From assembly GCF_000621745.1 (NCBI RefSeq), contig NZ_KK211339.1, positions 33,764-97,763 on the forward strand: a stretch of DNA of 64,000 nt, given 5' to 3'. The translations under genes were made by a program, and so were the position numbers. Shown in pieces: positions 8,328 to 16,884 of the stretch. The stretch comes from Clostridium beijerinckii HUN142 (GTDB lineage: Bacteria > Bacillota > Clostridia > Clostridiales > Clostridiaceae). Within the stretch, counting starts at the first letter, position 1. Each line of letters begins with the position of its first letter. A model generated the notes under the pieces. The model was not told the DNA's origin. It saw only the letters and a program-made list of their open reading frames with translations, and searched no databases.

Positions 8328-9347
8328 ATGAAAAAGATTAAAACTACAGAAGCTGTAGGTAATGTAATTTGTCATGATATTACACAAATTATCAAAGGAG
8401 AAAAAAAAGATGTTGCGTTTAAAAAAGGACACATTGTTACTGAGGAAGATATTCCAGTTTTATTATCAATAGGTAAAGATAATCTTTATGTATGGGAAAA
8501 AAAGGAGGGGATGCTTCATGAAAATGAAGCAGCGGAAATTCTCTGTAAAATATGTAAAAGTGACTATATGAGTTCAACTAAGGTGAAGGAAGGCAAAATT
8601 GAACTAATTGCGGCAGAAGATGGTCTGTTTAAAATTGATATTGAAAAGCTTCGTAAAATAAATTCTCTTGGCGAAATGATGATTGCAACACGCCACAGTA
8701 ATTTTCCTGTAAAAAAAGGTGATAAATTAGCAGGCACACGTATTATTCCTCTTGTAATTGAACAAAAGAAAATGGACGAGGCAGTTAAATTGACAGGTGA
8801 TAAACCATTAATGGAGATTCTTCCATTTATCCACAAAAAAGCAGGGATTGTAACTACGGGTAATGAGGTTTTCTATGGAAGAATTAAAGATACATTTGGG
8901 CCTGTTATTAGAGAAAAGCTTGCAGAATATAATGTTGAAGTTTTAGGGCAGAAGATTTTGAGCGATGACCCTAAATTAATTACAGAAGCTATAAAGGATT
9001 TTATTAAAGAAGGTGCAGAATTAATAATATGTACAGGTGGAATGAGTGTAGACCCTGACGATACAACTCCAACTGCAATTCAAAATACGGGCGCAAAGAT
9101 TGTTTCATATGGTGCTCCTGTGCTTCCAGGTGCAATGTTTTTACTAGCATATTACAATGATACACTTCCAGTTATTGGACTTCCAGGCTGCGTAATGTAT
9201 GCCAAGCGTACTATTTTTGATTTGGTTCTTCCAAGAGTTATGGTAAATGACAAAATAACTTTAGAGGATATTGCAAACCTTGGGCATGGTGGATTGTGTC
9301 TTTCATGCGATATTTGTACATTCCCTAATTGTGGTTTTGGGAAATAA
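8328..9347 (+). CDS. Molybdopterin-binding / molybdenum insertion protein (MoeA/MogA-type domain)
   Basis: This 339-residue protein carries a MoCF-type molybdopterin-binding domain around residues 170-315 (ITTGNEVFYG reads here as VTTGNEVFYG; TGGMSVDPDD; PVLPGAMF; GLPGCVMY). It probably takes part in adenylation of molybdopterin or molybdenum insertion. The C-terminal tail holds five closely spaced cysteines (CLSCDICTFPNC), which may bind metal. I chose ATG 8328 because a strong GGAGG lies just ahead of it. A longer in-frame reading from 8241 has no ribosome site. Confidence 0.8.
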   Translation: MKKIKTTEAVGNVICHDITQIIKGEKKDVAFKKGHIVTEEDIPVLLSIGKDNLYVWEKKEGMLHENEAAEILCKICKSDYMSSTKVKEGKIELIAAEDGLFKIDIEKLRKINSLGEMMIATRHSNFPVKKGDKLAGTRIIPLVIEQKKMDEAVKLTGDKPLMEILPFIHKKAGIVTTGNEVFYGRIKDTFGPVIREKLAEYNVEVLGQKILSDDPKLITEAIKDFIKEGAELIICTGGMSVDPDDTTPTAIQNTGAKIVSYGAPVLPGAMFLLAYYNDTLPVIGLPGCVMYAKRTIFDLVLPRVMVNDKITLEDIANLGHGGLCLSCDICTFPNCGFGK

Positions 9348-9466
9348 GACTGACAAAGGTTAATAAATATTGTAAGGTCACCCTGAAAGTGTTCTTATGG
9401 ATCAATATCTTGGATAAGTATTTAAAAATTATCTGTGATAAACTTGGTTGATATGAGGTGAATAAA

Positions 9467-10441
9467 ATGGTAGATAGTAGTGGTAGAAATATTGAATACC
9501 TTAGAATTTCTGTTACAGATAGATGTAATCTTAGATGTGTATATTGTATGCCGGAATGTGGAATTGAAAACTTAGAACATGACGAAATACTTACTTTTAA
9601 AGAGATTATGTTAATAGTTAAAACTGTTTCTCAACTTGGTATTCACAAGATCAAAATTACAGGAGGAGAACCCTTAGTACGAAAGGGGATTGTAAATTTA
9701 GTTAGGAGAATCAAAGATATTGATGGCATTGAAGAGATAACAATGACCACAAATGGTGTACTTTTTGGTGACATGGCGGATAGTTTAGCTGAAGCTGGTC
9801 TTGATAGTGTAAATATCAGTCTTGATACATTAAATAGTACAAACTTTAATAAAATTACTCGTAGAGACTGCTTAGATAAAGTGAAGTTTGGATTGAAAAA
9901 AGCAGTGGAGCTTGGGTTGAAAACAAAAATAAATTGTGTCCCAATAGCTCAGTTAAATGGTAATGATTTAATAGATATATTGAAAATTGCTAAGGAAAAT
10001 CCAATCGATGTGCGTTTTATAGAACTTATGCCTATTGGTTTTGGAAAAAGTTATTCACCTGTTTGTAATGAACAAATATTTGAGAAGATAGAACAAAAGT
10101 TTGGAATCCTTCAACGCTCAAAAATTAAACATGGTAATGGACCAGCTGTGTATTATAATTTATCAGATTTTAAAGGAAGTATTGGCTTTATAAGTGCAAT
10201 TTCAAATGAATTTTGCGATACTTGTAATCGTATTCGATTGGCGGCTGATGGAAATTTGAAATTATGTCTTCACTATGATAAAGGAGTTGCACTAAAGCCT
10301 CTTCTACGTAGTGGAATAAGTAAAGAACAATTAAAGAGAGTTATTGAAAATGCAATATATAATAAACCAAGTCACCATGGTTTTAATAGCAGTGACACGG
10401 AAAATATAGAATTAAAAAACATGGTTCAAATAGGAGGATAA
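9467..10441 (+). CDS. moaA: GTP 3',8-cyclase MoaA
   Basis: MoaA is a radical-SAM enzyme that converts GTP to 3',8-cyclo-GTP, the first step of molybdopterin synthesis. The N-terminal SAM-cluster motif is C20-x3-C24-x2-C27 (CNLRCVYC). The C-terminal substrate cluster motif is FCDTCNRIRL followed by LKLCL. The protein ends in the di-glycine tail needed for catalysis (QIGG). I prefer ATG 9467, six bases after GAGGTG. A GTG at 9458 is part of that ribosome site. Confidence 0.95.
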   Translation: MVDSSGRNIEYLRISVTDRCNLRCVYCMPECGIENLEHDEILTFKEIMLIVKTVSQLGIHKIKITGGEPLVRKGIVNLVRRIKDIDGIEEITMTTNGVLFGDMADSLAEAGLDSVNISLDTLNSTNFNKITRRDCLDKVKFGLKKAVELGLKTKINCVPIAQLNGNDLIDILKIAKENPIDVRFIELMPIGFGKSYSPVCNEQIFEKIEQKFGILQRSKIKHGNGPAVYYNLSDFKGSIGFISAISNEFCDTCNRIRLAADGNLKLCLHYDKGVALKPLLRSGISKEQLKRVIENAIYNKPSHHGFNSSDTENIELKNMVQIGG

Positions 10442-10520
10442 ATACTGTTGGAAAAGTTATAGCAGTATGCATCAATAGAATGTAAAAACTTAGGAAGTAT
10501 AAGATAGGAGAATAAGAAAA

Positions 10521-11000
10521 ATGGAACTAACTCATATAAATGAAGAAGGAAGAGCAAGAATGGTTGATGTATCTGAAAAACTTGATACTGTACGAGAAGC
10601 AGTAGCAATTGGAACAGTTTCAATGAAAAGAGAAACCATTGAAAGAATAAAAAAAGGTACAATTTCAAAAGGCGATGTATTATCAGTAGCACAAGTAGGA
10701 GGCATAATGGGTGCTAAAAATACGCCGCAAATAATACCAATGTGCCATCCTATAATGATATCGGGCTGTGATATAAGTTTTCGAATTGACGTTGAAAACA
10801 ATAAAATTGAAATAACTGCAACCACGAAGACTGTAGGAAAGACAGGCATTGAGATGGAGGCCCTTACTGCAGTATCCACTGCAGCATTAACTATTTATGA
10901 TATGTGTAAGGCTATTGATAGAGAAATGGTTATAAACAATATTATGCTTGTAAAAAAAAGTGGAGGGAAATCAGGCATATTTGAAAGGAAGGGATTATGA
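10521..11000 (+). CDS. moaC: Cyclic pyranopterin monophosphate synthase MoaC
   Basis: MoaC turns the MoaA product into cyclic pyranopterin monophosphate. The 159-residue length is standard. Conserved stretches include GGIMGAKNT, MCHPIMISG, the KTGIEMEALTAVS block and TIYDMCKAIDR. It follows moaA with an 80-base gap and overlaps the next gene by four bases (ATGA), so the pathway genes are co-transcribed. Confidence 0.95.
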   Translation: MELTHINEEGRARMVDVSEKLDTVREAVAIGTVSMKRETIERIKKGTISKGDVLSVAQVGGIMGAKNTPQIIPMCHPIMISGCDISFRIDVENNKIEITATTKTVGKTGIEMEALTAVSTAALTIYDMCKAIDREMVINNIMLVKKSGGKSGIFERKGL

Positions 11001-11431
11001 TGAGTAAGGTTATTGCAGTGAATATAAGTGAGAAAAAAGGTGTTATAAAACATCCTATAGAAAAAGGTTTTTTTAGAGTTAATCATGGTCTCGATGGGGA
11101 TGCTCATGCAGGAGAGTGGCATAGGCAGGTAAGTTTGCTTGGAACTGAGAGTATTGATAAAATGAAATCATCAGGAGTCGAAGGACTTACTCCAGGAAAG
11201 TTTGCTGAAAACATTACTACTGAGGGAATAGTTTTATATGAACTTCCTATAGGAACAAAGCTTAAAATTGGGGATGTTACGCTAGAAGTTACTCAGATAG
11301 GAAAGGAATGTCATTTGGGCTGCGAAATTAGAAAATTGGTAGGAGATTGTGTAATGCCTAGAGAAGGAATATTTACTAAAGTACTAGATGAGGGGTATAT
11401 TAAAGCTGGAGATAATATTATAATAGTTTAA
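10997..11431 (+). CDS. MOSC domain-containing protein
   Basis: This 144-residue stand-alone MOSC (MoCo sulfurase C-terminal) domain protein has the family's features: an N-terminal beta-rich segment, GLDGDAHAGEWHRQVSLL, KFAENITTEGI and the Cys-containing IGKECHLGCEI. Such proteins are thought to bind or transfer a sulfur or molybdopterin group, and many lie beside moaC. It starts inside the moaC stop codon. The exact reaction is unknown. Confidence 0.88.
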   Translation: MMSKVIAVNISEKKGVIKHPIEKGFFRVNHGLDGDAHAGEWHRQVSLLGTESIDKMKSSGVEGLTPGKFAENITTEGIVLYELPIGTKLKIGDVTLEVTQIGKECHLGCEIRKLVGDCVMPREGIFTKVLDEGYIKAGDNIIIV

Positions 11432-11436
11432 AATAA

Positions 11437-11480
11437 GAAAAATAACAATTCAAGTGATATTTTTGAATTGTTATTTTTTC
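11437..11480. terminator. Bidirectional terminator between the MOSC gene and modA
   Basis: AATAACAATTCAA pairs with TTGAATTGTTATT around a nine-base loop, with A-rich sequence on the left and T-rich sequence on the right. It can end both the rightward Moco operon and the leftward modA transcript. Confidence 0.85.
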
Positions 11481-11486
11481 ACTATA

Positions 11487-12296
11487 TTAAGCTATTCCAT
11501 AACCATATTTTTCAAAGATATTTTTACAAGTATCAGTGAATAAGAAATCTTCAAATGCTTTTGCAACATCTGGATTTTTACTAGCTTTAATTACCCCTAT
11601 AGGATATGTTATAGGTGAGTGCTTGTCATCAGCTATTGTTTCAATAATCTTAACATCACTGCTGCTTAAAGCATCACTTTTATAAACAAATCCAACTTCA
11701 GCATTCCCAGAAGCTGACCAGGCAAGTACTTCTTTTACATCTTTTGCAAAAACAAGTTTCGATGCTACAGTATCTTTTATACCAAGTTTTGTGAAAGTTT
11801 CATCAGCATATTGTCCAGCTGGTACACTTTTTGGTTCTCCAACTGCTATCTTTTTAACCTTATCACTTGTTAAATCAGAAAGGCCAGTGATAGTAGTGTC
11901 TTTAGGTCCAACTAAAACCAAATCATTTTTAACTAAATCTTTTTGCGTATCTTCAAGTAATAAAGATTTGCTTTCCAATGCTTTCATTTGACTTTGCCCA
12001 GCTGAAATAAATATATCGCAAGGAGCTCCTTGTTCTATTTGTTGTTGAAGAGACCCTGATGCACCAAAATTTACAGTTAAGGTTACATTTGGCTTAACTT
12101 TTTTGAATTCAGTTTCTATATCGCCCATTGCCTCTTTTAAACTAGCAGCAGCAGAAATATTTAGTTCCACTGAAGGTTCTGCGGCAGTAGTAATTTCTTT
12201 TGCTGAAGATGATAACTCTTTCTCAGCGCCACATCCCATAATTAATACGGATAATAGTAAAGTTATTAAAGTAAAAAATGTAAATTTCTTTTTCAT
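11487..12296 (-). CDS. modA: Molybdate ABC transporter substrate-binding lipoprotein ModA
   Basis: This 269-residue extracellular lipoprotein binds molybdate for import. It has a hydrophobic signal peptide ending in the lipobox LIMGC (Cys22), a low-complexity linker, then the ModA fold with NISAAASLKEAM, NFGASGSLQQQIE and GAPCDIFISAG. Late residues VLAWSASGNAEVGFVY and SPITYPIGV also fit ModA. No modB or modC partner lies next to it in this window. It is divergent from an HTH/PBP-like regulator gene, the likely controller. Confidence 0.93.
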   Translation of the reverse strand: MKKKFTFFTLITLLLSVLIMGCGAEKELSSSAKEITTAAEPSVELNISAAASLKEAMGDIETEFKKVKPNVTLTVNFGASGSLQQQIEQGAPCDIFISAGQSQMKALESKSLLLEDTQKDLVKNDLVLVGPKDTTITGLSDLTSDKVKKIAVGEPKSVPAGQYADETFTKLGIKDTVASKLVFAKDVKEVLAWSASGNAEVGFVYKSDALSSSDVKIIETIADDKHSPITYPIGVIKASKNPDVAKAFEDFLFTDTCKNIFEKYGYGIA

Positions 12297-12495
12297 AAAT
12301 AAACCCCCTTAGTTGATGTTTAAGTTATATTTAGTTATGTTTGAATATGTTTTAACACGTTTGGACTATTTTTATCATTTTAGCATCAATGTAAAAATAA
12401 TACAATAGCATGTTTTAAAATAAATAACTTAATTGCTAGAAATTCTTACTTCTAGATGTTAGAATTAATTAAGGTTAAAAAGGAGGGGAAGTTCT
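12297..12495. promoter_or_regulatory. Divergent modA / HTH-PBP regulator promoter region
   Basis: This 199-base, very AT-rich gap separates two outward-facing genes and must hold both promoters. A short inverted repeat, CTAGAA..TTCTAG, near 12437-12455 just upstream of the regulator gene is a candidate operator. No -35/-10 pair is strong enough to place with certainty. Confidence 0.4.
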
Positions 12496-13452
12496 ATGGA
12501 GATTGAAGAATCCCTAACGGCAGTTGAGGTTGCTGAATTATTAAAGATAACTAAAAATACTGTGTATGAGTTAGTAAAAAGAGGTGAATTGCCATCATAT
12601 AAAGTAGGTAAAAAATTAAGGATAGATAAAAGTGATGTTAACAATTATATAAATAATCAGAAGAAACCAAGGCAAAATAGCGTTGATGATATAGAAAAAA
12701 TTGAAAGCAAAAATATTACTAAAGCTAATATAGAGTTGAATTTAGAAAAAAATATTATAATTTCAGGGCAAGATGTGTTATTAGATGTCTTAGCACAACA
12801 TATAGAAAGAAGTTTAGAAGATATAAGAGTACTACGTTCCAATATGGGTAGTTATACAAGTTTACATGATTTATATACAGAGAAAGTGTCAGTATCTTCT
12901 GTACATCTCTGGGATGGAGATACTAATGAATATAATACAGCCTTTGTAAGAAAGCTGCTTCCAGGTATTCCATGCATTTTAATTAATTTAGCATATAGAA
13001 CACAAGGATTTTATGTTGCAAAAGGTAATCCGTATAATATAAAAGATTGGAAAGACTTAAGCAATAAAAAAATATCAATTATAAATAGAGAAAAAGGATC
13101 TGGAACTAGAGTCCTATTGGATGAAAAGTTGAGACTGTACAATATCGATTCAGAATTTATTAAAGGGTACAATACGGAAAAATCTTCTCATCTCTCTGTT
13201 GCAAGTAGTATTGCCATGGGAGAAGGAGATTTAGGAATAGGAACTGAAAAAGTAGCACTTCAAGTAAGTGGGATTGATTTTATACCAATACAACAAGAGA
13301 GATATGATTTAGTTGTAAAGAAGTCTAGTTTAAAAAACCCTATTTATAAATTAATTATTGAAATAGTACAATCAGAAATTTTCAAAAAAGAACTTGAGGG
13401 TTTAGGTGGATATGATCTAAAGGATATAGGAAAAATACTTGCAAAAACATGA
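12496..13452 (+). CDS. One-component regulator: excisionase-type HTH fused to a periplasmic-binding-protein-like domain
   Basis: This is a 318-residue cytoplasmic regulator. Residues 5-55 form an excisionase/MerR-like HTH (TAVEVAELLKITKNTVYELV, then GKKLRIDKSDVNNYI). Residues 90-318 resemble the PBP-like domain that binds oxyanions in molybdate- or tungstate-type regulators (NREKGSGTRVLLDE, AMGEGDLGIG, YDLVVKK). It is transcribed away from modA from a shared region, so molybdate sensing and control of modA are reasonable inferences. The start is set by AAGGAGGGG. A hairpin with a poly-T tail (13491-13526) follows. Confidence 0.82.
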   Translation: MEIEESLTAVEVAELLKITKNTVYELVKRGELPSYKVGKKLRIDKSDVNNYINNQKKPRQNSVDDIEKIESKNITKANIELNLEKNIIISGQDVLLDVLAQHIERSLEDIRVLRSNMGSYTSLHDLYTEKVSVSSVHLWDGDTNEYNTAFVRKLLPGIPCILINLAYRTQGFYVAKGNPYNIKDWKDLSNKKISIINREKGSGTRVLLDEKLRLYNIDSEFIKGYNTEKSSHLSVASSIAMGEGDLGIGTEKVALQVSGIDFIPIQQERYDLVVKKSSLKNPIYKLIIEIVQSEIFKKELEGLGGYDLKDIGKILAKT

Positions 13453-13490
13453 TAAGTAATATAATATATAAAATTAATAGAATATTTTAT

Positions 13491-13526
13491 AAGTGCAAAG
13501 GTGCAGTGAGTTAACTGCACCTTTTT
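13491..13526 (+). terminator. Terminator after the HTH-PBP regulator
   Basis: AAGGTGCAGT pairs with ACTGCACCTT around a short loop and runs into TTTTTT. Confidence 0.8.
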
Positions 13527-13584
13527 TGCGTGGGATCAATTTCAATATAATAAATATTCAAATTTAAATTAAAGGGAGGGCATT

Positions 13585-14199
13585 ATGGAAAAAATAGCAG
13601 TATTTTTAAAGGAAAATGATGAAATAGGATCTTTTACAGAATCAAAATGCGTAAATATATTTGTAAATGAATATGGAGGTTGGCTAATAAAAAAGAAATT
13701 AAATGTAGATTTGAGTAATGTCAACAACATGAAGGCTATTAGAGAGACATTTTTAAAATTGATTTCAGAAATGGAGGATTGCAGAATAGTTGTAGTAAAT
13801 AAAGCATTCGGAATTCCATATAGTGTTTTTTATGCAGAAGATTTTAGTGTTTGGGAATTGGAAGGAAACCCATTTGATTATTTTGACGAAATTATTAAAA
13901 ATGAAATGGTCCAAGAGGAGAATGAAAATAAAGAAGTTGAAATTGCTAAGAAACTTGGCGATGGATATTTCATGATAGATCTACAGGAATTAGAGCTGAT
14001 AAATCCTGAAATAACTTCTAAAAAGGCAATAATTCCTTATTTAGAAAAAGAGGATGTAAAAAAAATAAAAGTACACTGTTGTCATGTACCACCTTGGCTG
14101 GTTGCAAAAATGGACAAGGGTGAAATATTGTTATCCATTAATGAGATAAAAAGAAATGATTATATGGTAACTGTACAGAAAAATGTTTCAGGCAAATGA
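13585..14199 (+). CDS. anfO: AnfO-family nitrogenase accessory protein
   Basis: This 204-residue protein resembles the AnfO family, named from genes next to the iron-only nitrogenase and needed for its function in some proteobacteria. Features that fit are the N-terminal IAVFLKENDEIGSF, the central AFGIPYSVFYAEDFSVWE and a C-terminal CCHVPPWLVAKMD carrying paired cysteines and a histidine. It lies between the molybdate regulator and the molybdenum nitrogenase genes. No anfHDGK or vnf genes occur in the window, so here it may serve the Mo enzyme or an alternative nitrogenase elsewhere. A GGGAGGG ribosome site fixes the start. Confidence 0.75.
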   Translation: MEKIAVFLKENDEIGSFTESKCVNIFVNEYGGWLIKKKLNVDLSNVNNMKAIRETFLKLISEMEDCRIVVVNKAFGIPYSVFYAEDFSVWELEGNPFDYFDEIIKNEMVQEENENKEVEIAKKLGDGYFMIDLQELELINPEITSKKAIIPYLEKEDVKKIKVHCCHVPPWLVAKMDKGEILLSINEIKRNDYMVTVQKNVSGK

Positions 14200-14227
14200 A
14201 AGAAATAATAGACTAGGGGGCAAATTT

Positions 14228-15157
14228 ATGAAGAAAATAATAACTAAGTATGGTATTTTAAATGATGCTATTATTGCCGATTATTATTCCACTGGGGAAC
14301 CAGAAGAGTATAAGTTGGATGAATACAGTGAATTAAAAGTTTTAGACTATAATTTAGTACCGTTGTATGGATTTGTAGATGAAAGAAGAAAAGAATTTCC
14401 ACCAGTAAAGGTATTTAAGAATGGCAATATTAAGAGTATTTCATTAAATGATTTGACAGTAATAAATACTAGTATAGGTGTATTTGAAGTTGAAAAAATA
14501 ACATTCTATGAAGATGGTGAAATAAATAGATTGTTTCCTTTGGAGGGAAGATTGTCAGGGTATTGGACTGAAGATGATGAATATAAATTGGCAAAAACTT
14601 ATAAATTTAGTTTTGATTTTTCGTCATTTGAAGCTAAGATTATGTCTCTTCATTTTTATGAAACACGAGAACTTAAAAGTATCACATTGTGGCCAAAAGA
14701 AAAAATTAAAATAACTGTTGGAGAATATAATTTTGCAGGCAGAATAGGAGTCTCCTTATATAAAAGTGGAAAAATAAAATCCTGTGAGCCAATAAGGGCA
14801 ACAAATATAAAAACACCTATTGGAAAAATCGAAGCTTATGACGTTAATGCAATGGGAATTCATGGGGATAGTAATTCTTTAGAATTTTATGAGGATGGAA
14901 GTATAAAATCTCTTATTACATCTACTAATACAATTACAATTAAAACATCGGAAGGTGACACGATTTTTCATTCTCCAAAAAAAATTAGATTGTATTCTAA
15001 CAGTGAAGTTCTGGATACGATAACTTTAAAGGTGGAATTTATTGATGATAAGGTAATAATAGATAAACAATATGAATATGAGATTAAAGAAAATACATTT
15101 GAGATAAAAGCATTTGGAGAAAGACATTTTACTCTTAATGGAGATAGAAATAAATAA
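14228..15157 (+). CDS. Unrecognised protein with repeated YxxGxIKS motifs, linked to nif
   Basis: I do not recognise this 309-residue protein. It contains at least six copies of a short beta-strand-like unit, hydrophobic-x-hydrophobic-Y/F-x-x-G-x-I-K-S-hydrophobic, near residues 60-73, 91-103, 141-154, 175-186, 218-230 and 253-266 (for example LEFYEDGSIKSL). These resemble MORN/YwqK-type beta-hairpin repeats. There is no signal peptide or membrane segment. The start at 14228 follows AGGGGG; an upstream ATG at 14183 lies inside the AnfO gene and has no ribosome site. It sits directly downstream of anfO and upstream of the nifH leader, so a nitrogenase-related role is an inference from position. 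Confidence 0.7.
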   Translation: MKKIITKYGILNDAIIADYYSTGEPEEYKLDEYSELKVLDYNLVPLYGFVDERRKEFPPVKVFKNGNIKSISLNDLTVINTSIGVFEVEKITFYEDGEINRLFPLEGRLSGYWTEDDEYKLAKTYKFSFDFSSFEAKIMSLHFYETRELKSITLWPKEKIKITVGEYNFAGRIGVSLYKSGKIKSCEPIRATNIKTPIGKIEAYDVNAMGIHGDSNSLEFYEDGSIKSLITSTNTITIKTSEGDTIFHSPKKIRLYSNSEVLDTITLKVEFIDDKVIIDKQYEYEIKENTFEIKAFGERHFTLNGDRNK

Positions 15158-15251
15158 TTCTCATTAAATTTAACAAAACACGAATGATTTTGATAAATTG
15201 ATAAAAAAATATCGTTATCATTAAAAAAGTTATAGAAAATAAAAAAATAGT

Positions 15252-15279
15252 TTGCAATATTGATTTTTTGTGATATTAT
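15252..15279 (+). promoter_or_regulatory. Candidate sigma-70-type nifH promoter
   Basis: TTGCAA at 15252-15257 and TATTAT at 15274-15279 are separated by 16 bases. Transcription from here would give a leader of about 330 bases before nifH. I see no -24/-12 element that would call for sigma-54. Confidence 0.55.
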
Positions 15280-15392
15280 AGTTTCAATAAGTAAAACAAG
15301 CAAATGAAAAACAGAAATTAATAAAAAAGTAATTTATACACAAGTTTTTTTGAAATAATATAACTTGAATTAAATAATAAATATTAACCTGT

Positions 15393-15457
15393 CATTAAGG
15401 CAATGGAGTCTAAGTGTTTAACTCAATGAGGAAGTTAACATCTTAGATTTTTTTTTA
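15393..15457 (+). promoter_or_regulatory. nifH leader: tandem hairpins ending in an intrinsic terminator (attenuator)
   Basis: A small hairpin CATT/AATG (15393-15405) is followed by a strong one. In the second, TCTAAG and TGTTAAC-type strands (15409-15424) pair with GTTAACA and CTTAGA (15431-15447) with single-base bulges, and nine Ts follow at 15448-15456. Its loop is the hexamer AATGAG (15425-15430), which has A at position 1 and G at position 4, as in RNAs bound by ANTAR antitermination proteins. The first hairpin does not give an equally clean hexaloop. It lies inside the nifH leader, so it should stop transcription unless it is overridden. Confidence 0.65.
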
Positions 15458-15615
15458 CAATGAAAGGACAAAGAAGTCTATTTTATTATAACTATTAATA
15501 GTTAAATAAATTAGGCTTATTTTTTTAAACTAATTTACTGTTATATTAATACAAATAAGTTATAACGACCCATTTGGGCTTATATAATCTATTTAATTAA
15601 GAGGAGGAAACTAAT

Positions 15616-16437
15616 ATGAGACAAGTAGCTATTTATGGAAAAGGTGGTATAGGAAAATCTACAACTACACAAAATTTAACTTCAGCTTTAGCTGAAATGG
15701 GAAAGAATATAATGATCGTAGGATGTGATCCTAAAGCAGATTCTACAAGATTAGTTCTTGGAGGTTTAGCACAAAAAACAGTTTTAGATACTTTAAGAGA
15801 AGAAGGAGACGACATTGAATTAGATGCAATCTTAAAAACAGGATATGGAAATATAAGATGCGTTGAATCAGGCGGACCAGAACCAGGAGTTGGATGTGCA
15901 GGTAGAGGTATTATTACTTCAATAGGAATGCTTGAACAATTAGGAGCATATACACCTGATTTAGATTATGTATTCTATGATGTACTCGGAGACGTTGTAT
16001 GTGGTGGTTTTGCAATGCCAATCAGAGAAGGTAAGGCACAGGAAATATACATCGTTGCATCTGGAGAAATGATGGCATTATATGCAGCTAACAACATTTC
16101 AAAAGGTATTCAAAAATATGCTAAAACTGGTGGAGTTAGATTAGGTGGAATCATCTGTAATAGTAGAAAAGTTGATAAAGAATTAGACCTTTTAGAAGCT
16201 TTTGCAAAAGAACTTGGAAGTCAACTTATCCATTTCGTACCAAGAGATAACATGGTTCAAAGAGCTGAGATACACAAACAAACAGTTATAGAATTTGATC
16301 CCAAAGCTGATCAAGCAGATGAATACAGAACATTAGCTAAGAATATAAACGAAAATAAAATGTTTGTTATTCCAAAACCAATGAAGCAAGAAAGATTAGA
16401 AGAAATCTTAATGGAATATGGTTTAATGGATATCTAA
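15616..16437 (+). CDS. nifH: Nitrogenase iron protein NifH
   Basis: NifH is the ATP-dependent reductase that delivers electrons to the MoFe protein. The 273-residue sequence has the P-loop GKGGIGKST (8-16) and the [4Fe-4S] ligands C94 (GVGCAGRG) and C129 (VVCGGF). The Arg of the GCAGRG motif, the ADP-ribosylation site in other bacteria, is present at 97. The ribosome site is AAGAGGAGGAAAC. It heads the nifH-nifI1-nifI2-nifD-nifK operon behind a leader with an attenuator. Confidence 0.98.
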   Translation: MRQVAIYGKGGIGKSTTTQNLTSALAEMGKNIMIVGCDPKADSTRLVLGGLAQKTVLDTLREEGDDIELDAILKTGYGNIRCVESGGPEPGVGCAGRGIITSIGMLEQLGAYTPDLDYVFYDVLGDVVCGGFAMPIREGKAQEIYIVASGEMMALYAANNISKGIQKYAKTGGVRLGGIICNSRKVDKELDLLEAFAKELGSQLIHFVPRDNMVQRAEIHKQTVIEFDPKADQADEYRTLAKNINENKMFVIPKPMKQERLEEILMEYGLMDI

Positions 16438-16534
16438 GATAAAAAGCAAAATATTATATAAAAGCAAATAATTTTTTATATATGTTAAGACTTATATCTA
16501 AAACAAAATATAGAATAAAAGGAGATAGAGAGAT

Positions 16535-16861
16535 ATGTATATGATTCGCGCAATAATAAGACCAGAAAGGGTTAGTACTGTGCTTTCAGAATTATTGGAT
16601 GCTGGATTCCCAGAAGTAACGAAGATGGCGGTTTATGGTAGAGGTAAACAAAAAGGAATCAAAGTTGGAGAAATATATTATGATGAACTTCCCAAAGAAA
16701 TGCTTCTAATTGCTGTTAAAGATGAAGATAAAGATGATGTTATAAAGGTAATAATTAGAAATTCTAGAACAGGAGAAAAGGGCGCATTTGGAGATGGAAA
16801 AATATTCGTTGCACCAATTGAGGAAGTATACACTGTAAGTAGTGGAAAATCAGGATTATAA
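16535..16861 (+). CDS. nifI1: Nitrogen-regulatory PII-like protein NifI1
   Basis: NifI1 is a GlnB/PII-family protein of 108 residues. In clostridia and methanogens, NifI1 and NifI2 form a complex that switches nitrogenase off after ammonium addition by binding the MoFe protein, and 2-oxoglutarate relieves this. Recognisable features are IRPERVSTVLSELLDAGFP, the T-loop VYGRGKQKGI and the C-terminal GDGKIFVAPIEEVYTV. Its place between nifH and nifD is diagnostic. The start at 16535 follows AAAGGAG; a second ATG at 16541 is possible. Confidence 0.95.
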   Translation: MYMIRAIIRPERVSTVLSELLDAGFPEVTKMAVYGRGKQKGIKVGEIYYDELPKEMLLIAVKDEDKDDVIKVIIRNSRTGEKGAFGDGKIFVAPIEEVYTVSSGKSGL

Positions 16862-16884
16862 AAAGAATTAGGAGGAATAGCTTT

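Noticed and set aside
15158..15615. Sigma-54 (-24/-12) promoter before nifH
   Set aside because: No TGGCAC-N5-TTGCA-type sequence was found, whereas a sigma-70-like pair is present.
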